Assembly (NCBI RefSeq): GCF_000516985.1
Contig: NW_006917097.1
Location: forward strand, 2,046,001-2,110,000
Reading direction: 5' to 3'
Length of the DNA: 64,000 nt
Source: Pestalotiopsis fici W106-1
Taxonomy: Eukaryota > Ascomycota > Sordariomycetes > Amphisphaeriales > Sporocadaceae
The translations under genes and the position numbers were made by a program. The notes beneath the pieces were generated by a model, which saw only the letters and a list, made by a program, of their open reading frames with translations, was not told where the DNA came from and searched no databases. This document shows positions 56,820 through 64,000 of this stretch, one piece after another; the first letter of the stretch is position 1, and every line of letters begins with the position of its first letter.

Positions 56820-58611
56820 GGCTGTTTGCCAATAATGGATTGGCAAGGAAAGTCGTTCGATTGACGCCCTCAGAGGTTCAAGGCGGTCTTTGAGAAAGGG
56901 TCAAGAGAGAAACAACAAACCGCTTCATCGTCCTCGCCAACATCTGTGCTGACCCGTGGAATGGGAAGGTCCAGTGTAGCAGGACATCCGGCACTTGGGC
57001 CGTGGGAAACCGAAGTCCGAAGGTAGCCATTGATCATGTGGTTGGGCTGATAAGCACCCCTGGGCGCCGCTAACCCCCGCGAATATGATCAGATTCCCCC
57101 CAATTTGCGGGGCGTAGCGCATTCTATACTCTTGGGTTTATGCTATACTACTCCACTGAGCAGTCAAACACATCGTATTAGCTTGATACATGTTGGAAAA
57201 TAAAGCGCAACCATACATGAAATTACTAAATACATATATTACAGAATCTATCAGGTCAGATCTGCATTTGCCAACGTCCTTCACATTGATGCAATGGAGG
57301 AGACAAGCTTTAGTCGCCCATGTTTTCCAGGTCCATCCATGGCCCAACTAGGTACCTCATGCTGTTTTCAAGTAGTAGTAAGGCCGAAAAGAACGACTGC
57401 CTTGAAAAAAGATAGTATCTCAAATTGCTGGCTTTGTCTGTATCGTCTTGTTTGAGGGTCCATTTCTGGACAGTACACGTTTGCCAACATCTTCGCTTGG
57501 AGCAAACCAAGACGAGACGGTTGACTTTTCATCAGCAAACACATGTTCTTTTTCCTCGAACAACTGACATAGAATTACTCTTGGATCTGTATTTATATTC
57601 CGTCATAGTTTCGAGCCTAGACCATCACAGCATGGAAATTCGGATACTCGAATTTACAGGTTAGGAATCTACAATAAAACAGACCCCTGAAACAGCTTTG
57701 AATCACCTTACTTATGAGATAGATGCACAACAAACTATTGGCTTTGAAAGGGTCACCACTGCATTATCCACGCTAACATACTATATGATAATGATTGCGA
57801 TCTGCTGGGTGGTAAAGGCGTTGTTCACGGAGCAAAAGTATCGAATAGAAAAATACTTTGACAAACACCAAAGCCTAGAGTGCATGGAAGTCGCATATGT
57901 AATTGACTTTGTCTCCGAAGTTTCTATATAATTATTCACAAAACAAAAGAAGTTGAGACGTCTTGTCTTCATTAATAGTCGATTTTTTTTTTAATTAATT
58001 CTCCTCTTCTGTGTACATATTTCTTCTGGTAATCGAGATTCTGCTCAAGTCCGCTAACGCTGGAATCTATACATTTCCAGCTACAACTGCTATGCGGACT
58101 TGATAGTTGTGAGTGCATACTGTCGCCTTGGAGGGCAACGAGCTTTCAGTCAACCATGACTGAAGATTGAGCCTCTTTCTGCTCATTCTAAAACAAAAGT
58201 ACGCCAGCGCCATGTATCTCCTCCATGGGCCTTTTTCGGACTTGATCTTCCACAAGGAGACACTCCCGACATTCCACCCCACTTTGTTACGCGCTGCCCT
58301 TGAGAAAGTGGTGATACTATGGGTGTGAGAGAATCCCGGATCCATGAGGACGCCACCAACCAATTGGCGCCGAATCTGTTGGATCGTCTTCCCAGACGGC
58401 TCCCTCATTCATTATAGGCACAAGCAGCTCAAAATGGAGCCACTCAGCCTAATGCCGACACCAATAACAGCCTTGACAGAGTAAGGGACCCTAACGGCCC
58501 TCGGACGGTGGGGCCCGGCCTTCAGTCGAGCTTAGGTGGTAGACCGTGGATCTCAAGAAGCTGTGAATAAAATTGTTTCTTTCCATAAACCTCTGATTCG
58601 CTCATGTCTCC
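56820..58611. other. Intergenic region, AT-rich in part
   Basis: 1.8 kb between the starts/ends of two minus-strand genes. The part from about 57130 to 58030 is noticeably AT-rich compared with its flanks. Short ORFs (for example 58067-58408) have no recognisable content. No RNA gene seen. Confidence 0.5.
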
Positions 58612-60555
58612 TCACAACGAAGTGTACTGCTGCTCCTTGCGACCACAGCGCCACTTGAGTACCAGGGCATACGAGAGGCAGGCAGCACTCAGACCCATGC
58701 CAAAAATGACAAAAATGACCATGGCCGTCTGCCAGTCCTGCTCACTGGCATAGTCCAACGACGTCCACGCAGAGGCCTGAGTCGAGCTCTCGTCGTCGTC
58801 ATCCCCGTCGTCGCCTTCGTCGCTGCTGGTTTCTTCAATCACGTTGACCACGGCCGTGTCGGACGAAACCACCTTGCCCGTCTTTGCGTCGACGATGCTC
58901 GTTGAGGCGAGGACCCGGTTCTCTCGATCGAGGGCTTCCGCCCGCAGGTACGAGACGTTGAACTCGGTGAGAGGCAGTTCTGTCTCGAAGCCTCCACGAG
59001 AAAATCGTGCTATGACGTTGTCGTCGCCGGTCAATTGATCCGTTGCGTCATTTGCATACTATATTAAACAACAGCATGTCAGTCTCTCAAACACTTTTAG
59101 ATGAGCGCAAAACGTGATCACGGTGTTTCTTACCACGACCCAACTTTTCACCTCGGTTGCCCCATTCCAGCTGAGATATGCGATGTGGTCACTCTTTTTC
59201 GTCTTGACGGCCAGATTGGGCGGCCAGTAGGGCGTCGCCTTCCAGTCCTGTTTGAACGCGCGGTAATTGTCCAGCGCATGGCCTGCGGTGGTCTTTGATA
59301 TCCAGGGCGAGAACTGGACGTCCCAGACCGTCGTCCCGTTGGGCGTGTGCTCGGTAAAGGCCGGCATCCTGCCCCAGCCGATAAAGACGTTGCCATTGTC
59401 CAGGATCTGCATGCTGCCCTGGCTTTGGGCGATCAGCCCGGCGGGGTGCTGATACTCGCGAACGAGCTGCACCGTCTTGGGGTTCGACTTGGTGTCGAGC
59501 CGGAGGTGCAGGCCCCTAGAGCAGTCTGACGTGCACCCAGCCTCGCTATGGTCGTTGCGGTGATTGTCGAAAAAGGTCACCTCGAAGACGCCGTCGGCAA
59601 CACCGTTTTCCGTCCCCGGATAGAATCGGGTATGGTGCTGCCAGGCAAACTTGAGCGCGGGGTTGCTGTATTCGACGCCCTCTTCTGGGGGCAGCTCGAC
59701 AAACTCATTCTTTCTACCGCCAAGAGTCCACATGACTTCGCCAGTCTTGCCGTTGACCATGTAGATGGAATGCATGTGCCTGCCCGAGACAAGGTAGTTT
59801 CCATCAGGTGCCTTTTGAATGGTGTTGATGTGAAAATAATCCCATGGAGTATTGTGTCCCTCGAAAGAGTTGTAGATATCGACATGCCGAGAACCCTTCC
59901 ACGTGAATAAGACCTTGTTCGTCTCCAAGTCAATCTCCTGAAATATGCTCTCCCTGATGGACACGGGGTTGCTCTTGACGCCGGCGGGGGTGTCATATGT
60001 GTCTGGCTGGTAGTTGCTCAAGATGACGGTGCCGTGGCCAGTAAGCTCGCACTCGTGCAAGTCCGCCTTGGTCTTGAGGCCGATTGCGCCCACTTTGTAG
60101 ACCTCACGGTACGAGGTGTCGTAAATGTGGCAGTAGCCATCCCCCAGGCCCTGCGCAACGAGTTTGTCGCCGTAAAAGGTCAGATATTTCTTGCCAAAGT
60201 TCTCCTGCACCCGAACGTTGAACACGACGGGAAAACTCCGATTCATATAAACGGCAGTCAAGTCTTCAGCGTCGAGAATGAGCGGCGAGGCCTGCTGATT
60301 GCCCCAATTGTCCTGCCTTCCATTGTGTCTCAGAAAGACATGGGAGCCCGATTTTGACATGGACTCCTTTTCCCAAGAATTGATCTGGAGGAGCGGCGAC
60401 TTGGCATTTGTCCCCTTGTATGTATTATCTGGGTAAATGCCAAACTTGGCATCATTATAGGCCTCATATTCGTGCTTGAAGTCGTCGGCCGATGCAAGCC
60501 CAAAGGCCACCGCAGCCGCGCAGGCCAGAATACGTAGCAAGCTGCTGCCAGACAT
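58612..60555 (-). CDS. Arylsulfotransferase-like (ASST family) secreted/membrane protein
   Basis: Two exons on the minus strand, 60555..59134 and 59058..58612, with a 75-nt intron (GTAAGA donor, TTTAATATAG acceptor, phase 0); the product is 622 aa. A signal peptide covers about residues 1-23 (ends GLASA). The ASST-type beta-propeller is suggested by repeated blade-like segments: GHGTVILSNYQPDTYD, NTPWDYFHINTIQKAPDGNYL, WTLGGRKNEF and GSMQILDNGNVFIGWG. The His of the FAWQHHTRF segment lies where the family keeps an active-site histidine. A C-terminal Asp/Glu-rich stalk, then one membrane helix (about 590-612, AMVIFVIFGMGLSAACLSYAL) and a short cytosolic tail suggest anchoring. Substrate unknown; fungal members are poorly characterised. 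The ATG at 60555 starts the signal peptide directly. Confidence 0.85.
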
Positions 60556-61669
60556 GGCCGCTCTGTTTCAAAGGTTGTCCCCGACTACCGCTCCGGTGCC
60601 CGACCGACACCCGTGCCGAAAGAAATAGAGATAAACTCGAGGTATGGACGATCACTGATAAAAGGGGGGGTTAAAAGTAAATTTATTGTTGGGACGCTGC
60701 CGACTACTCAAACGACGGAAAACATGAGTACTTGGGGGGTAGCAGGCAGAGAGGTCTCGCGCCGGCAGAAACCCCTTTGACGATAGGACGGGGAGAGTCT
60801 ATAGAAAGCCATTGTCGATATTCCGCTCATTTCTGTTTTGAGTAATAAGGCAATCTATAATAACACTCGTCTGGTCCTGCTCATCCTCCCTGATGAGTGG
60901 CTTGGTACGTGTACGTACGGTACTACAATCAGGAACCAAACAAGGACAGAGTTTTGGAAAAGCCACTTGTCGATCGCCGTCCACCCCCCGACTCGCCCGA
61001 CCCCTACTCCCCGACTAGTCGCCATGCTTGGGCCCAGAGCCGCAGCACTGAGCACTGAGTAGCAAGTAGTACCCCAGTTTACGCGTCACCCTGCGGCCGG
61101 CACCCACAAATGGAGCCCGGGGGTTGACAGCTAAGTGCCAGTACGCGGCGTCCTCGTGGCCGAAACGTTCTCGAATGAATGGGCATAAACGTCTCTTTCC
61201 TGTCGATACTTTGGTCATTTCGACACGCCCCAGAAGGACATCTTTGACGCACTAGCATTTGATGAAAGTTTTCCTCTCTCCTTGTTTTATTAGTGTGGGC
61301 CGATGTTTTTTTTTTCTCTCTCTTTTTTTCTTGGGTGTGAGGCGGACTTGCGCGGACATATCGGGCTAGGGGTAAACTTATCTTTGTACGCATTCTCGGA
61401 GATGGATTTTGGCTCTTATCCATTGGCGGCGGAAATAATGTCACCCGCCAAATTCCTAGTTCGGAAATATGATTGTCACACCCAAGCATTTACTGGCTGC
61501 CGCTTAGCGACTTTTACAGAGTATAGTACCGTGCACCAACATGCATGCATACAATACTCAGGCCAACAACAAAATGTAGAACAATACACATTCAGATTGA
61601 AATCAAATTCTCGCTATGATATATGTACAAATGAAATAAGAAAAATGAGACAAAAGGCTTGACTTTTTT
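60556..61669. other. Intergenic region
   Basis: Promoter of the arylsulfotransferase-like gene and 3' flank of the MFS transporter gene, both on the minus strand. It holds a CT-rich/T-run segment near 61300-61335. No gene supported. Confidence 0.55.
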
Positions 61670-63494
61670 TTAATCCAACATGATCTCATGTCCGCTGCCC
61701 TCATATATAAACATGGCTGCAACGCATCCCAACGTCGACATGCCCGTGACGCCCCACCAGCTGGCGCCGACAACATTCATGTCGAGGCCGGCGCCGTACC
61801 ACCACCCACTGACCAGCAAGCCGACGGTGCGGAAGCCGGCCGAGGTGCTCTGGCCGAGGCCGTGGATCGTGCCCAGCACGCTCGGGTGCGGGCTGCAGTT
61901 GTTGAGCAGAATGATGCTCGCCGGCAGCGTCATGGTGCGGGCCACCACCTGGAAGAAGAGCACAAAGATGATGCCGGCCCAGATGAAGGCTCCCGACGCC
62001 GGCTCGGGCGCCTCGGACGAGGACGGCAGGACGGCGAGGTAGGGAGCAAAGAAGTAGGCAATGGGAAACAGAATCAGGAACCACTGGAATGAACGTAGGG
62101 TGCCGAGCCGAGCGTGTACTGGCGGGTACAGGCATATCTGTAGCAGCATGCCGAGAATGCCCAGTATCGAGGTTGCGTTGCCGACCATGGAGGAAGGCAT
62201 GCCCAGACCACCCGTGAAAGAAAATGGCAGCTGCTGAACGACCGAAGCGACGCGGGGCGTCGAAAGGAAAAGAGTCCAGAGATTGGTAAAGGCACCAAGA
62301 TGAAAATCATAAAAGGCGCCGGTAACGAGAGTCAGGATAACATTGCGTGTCCAAATACGGTTGAAGGGAAGCACTTTGGCCGGCTTCTCCGGAGTTTGTG
62401 CCTTGATATCGGCAACCTCCTTGGGAACGAAAGGTTGCTCCTCAAAAGTGTCCGTGGTTCGGAGTCGAGAGAAGCCTTGGTCAATCGGTCGTCGGAGGAT
62501 GATTTGCTTTGCCCGGGCGGTAATATAAAGCCCCCAATCAAAGAAGTTCTTCTTTGACTTGAGGGTTTCTTCGAGTCCCAAGAACACAATGGCGGCAGTG
62601 ACACTGAGGAGAATAGCGTTGATGATACCGGGCAAGGCGTAAGGATATTTTTCAACCATTCGCGAGCCAAAGACGCAGCCCTCGCCAAACAGAGAGGGCA
62701 GGTTTCGAGAAGGATCCGCGAGATAACCGCCGAGTACTGTGAATGTCTTGTTAGTTGCTTGCCTATTGAGCGCAATTAATGAGTGATGGGACATACAAGG
62801 TCCGAGAATACCCGCCACGTTGAAGCTCATGGGCAGAATCAGGAATGCTCGAGACTGGTATTTTCTTTGTACCGTAATCTCGGCAATCATGGTACGGCTG
62901 GAGTACAGGTTAGCACCAAAGAAACACCCGGATACAGGTTCTGTCAGTTCTCTGCACAACTCACATAATACCAACTAATCCGTTGATTGCGCCTCCGAGA
63001 GCACGCCAAAACACTGCCCAGTAGAAGCTGCTGGCGAAGCCGCACCCGAGGCATGAGACTGCCGTGCCGAGAAGGCCAACGACCAAGACGGTCTTTCTCC
63101 CACACCACGTCGCATCAGCCGCCTTGCCCCATAGTATCGCCGTCAGCACCTGGGCGCCCGTGGACGAGCCCTGAAGGATGCCGACCTGGGCAGAGATTTC
63201 CGAGTCGGACTTTGTGCCGTCGAGGCTTCTGAGTTGGTAAAAGACGTAGGCCTGGAGAGAGGCTACTTGGAGAAAGTCGACGAAGCGACAGAGGAATAAT
63301 ATGGCAAGTTGATCTTTTCGGGGAAGCGAGAGCCATGTCACCGGCCCGTCCTTTTGTTGCGGTGGTTGTGATTCTTCATCTGTTTTTTCTAAAAGAGCCT
63401 CGGTGTCGGCAACATCTGCCAGTTCGTGCAACTCGAGGTCATCGTTTTCGTGTGATAGTGAATATGAATCCCGTCCGACCTTTTCTTCCGACAT
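61670..63494 (-). CDS. Major facilitator superfamily transporter
   Basis: Three exons on the minus strand: 63494..62965, 62897..62797 and 62736..61670, with introns of 67 and 60 nt in matching phases; the product is 565 aa. A charged N-terminus of about 60 residues precedes about 12 membrane segments. The MFS motif A appears as GKAADATWCGRK between TM2 and TM3. The conserved RALGGAINGLVGIIRTMIAEI and NVAGILGPLLGGYLADP confirm the exon joins. A central charged loop (about 280-310) separates the two halves. It resembles the yeast YCR023C / plant ZIF-like branch of multidrug-type transporters; the substrate cannot be predicted. Confidence 0.93.
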
Positions 63495-64000
63495 TTCTAT
63501 ATCATGTAGTAGTATCCGTTCAGTTGCCTTTTCTCTCTCTTTCCTTTTTGAGTGATTTTATGTCTTGGCGCCTAGGGTTATTGGAGGTGTCCAGGCTTGG
63601 AGTATGGGTTGCTGATGCTATCACCATACAAAGAAAGGGTTTTATACAATATGTACAGGTGAGGCGGAAGATCAAGGTCAATAATGTGCAAAGAAGTCGT
63701 CTTTGATATGGATTGTTGAATGATGATTTCCCTCCTCGTCGTCGTCATGGGCCGTTTTACAAGGCGATAAAAGATTCAAACAGCATTGCCCATGTTTGCA
63801 AAAGTCACCCAACCATGGTTCATCCCAATCATCCCTATACTTGCCCTACATGGGCGCAGACAGAGTACGTGCCAGAATGCCAAGACGCTTCTTTGGGAAG
63901 TGCATCCACTCGTCCACCCGCCCTTGTCCACTGTGAGCATCATGTTCCACCCATCTTCGTCATCACGTTACGCAGACACTTTCGCTGTAGGCAAATGAAC
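63495..64000. other. Intergenic region at window end
   Basis: Promoter side of the MFS gene. No ORF or RNA gene with support was seen. Confidence 0.5.

Noticed and set aside
58067..58408. 113-aa basic minus-strand ORF
   Set aside because: It has an ATG but no recognisable domain, no promoter features and sits in AT-rich spacer DNA.

Overview
The window is chromosomal DNA from a filamentous ascomycete, most likely a Sordariomycete and plausibly Hypocreales. The evidence is short (50-140 nt) GT-AG introns with CTRAY branch points, pyrimidine-rich leaders, a GH7 cellobiohydrolase, a VIVID/ENVOY-type LOV photoreceptor, a HET-domain gene and an NCR1 sterol transporter. No bacterial operons, CRISPR arrays, rRNA or convincing tRNA genes were seen. 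Exon boundaries below were derived by hand from splice consensus, reading phase and family alignment from memory.

Layout. 0-6 kb: the 3' end of a BSD-domain gene, TSR2 on the opposite strand, and a long alpha/beta-hydrolase with a disordered tail. 6-15 kb: a PNPOx-like/ferredoxin-reductase-like fusion oxidoreductase, NMN adenylyltransferase, and an unrecognised coiled-coil protein whose last exon needs an intron to be read correctly. 16-25 kb: the large NPC1/NCR1 sterol transporter, a small membrane protein and a HET-domain gene. 25-28 kb: a 333-bp TA-flanked MITE lies just downstream of a GH7 cellobiohydrolase (four exons, no cellulose-binding module). 29-33 kb: a LAMTOR2-like roadblock protein and a pseudokinase. 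35-38 kb: a KCH-type potassium transport protein with a Pro/Gly/Ser-rich degenerate repeat tail. 41-42 kb: a VIVID/ENVOY LOV photoreceptor flanked by long gene-free DNA on both sides. 46-52 kb: NOT4 of the CCR4-NOT complex, whose C-terminal half appears to lie behind a 687-nt intron. 53-57 kb: the complex I 30-kDa subunit and branched-chain keto-acid dehydrogenase E1 alpha. 58-64 kb: an arylsulfotransferase-like secreted/membrane protein and an MFS transporter.

Most genes are conserved housekeeping loci on both strands with no operon logic. The accessory or adaptive features are the cellulase, the HET gene, the MITE, the oxidoreductase fusion, the arylsulfotransferase and the MFS transporter. 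In Trichoderma, ENVOY-type photoreceptors modulate cellulase expression, so cbh1 and vvd in the same 16 kb is a suggestive but possibly accidental pairing. I did not find a clear, wholly undescribed multi-gene system. The best leads are the MITE, the NOT4 splice architecture, the pseudokinase, the fusion oxidoreductase and several perfect inverted repeats in non-coding DNA.
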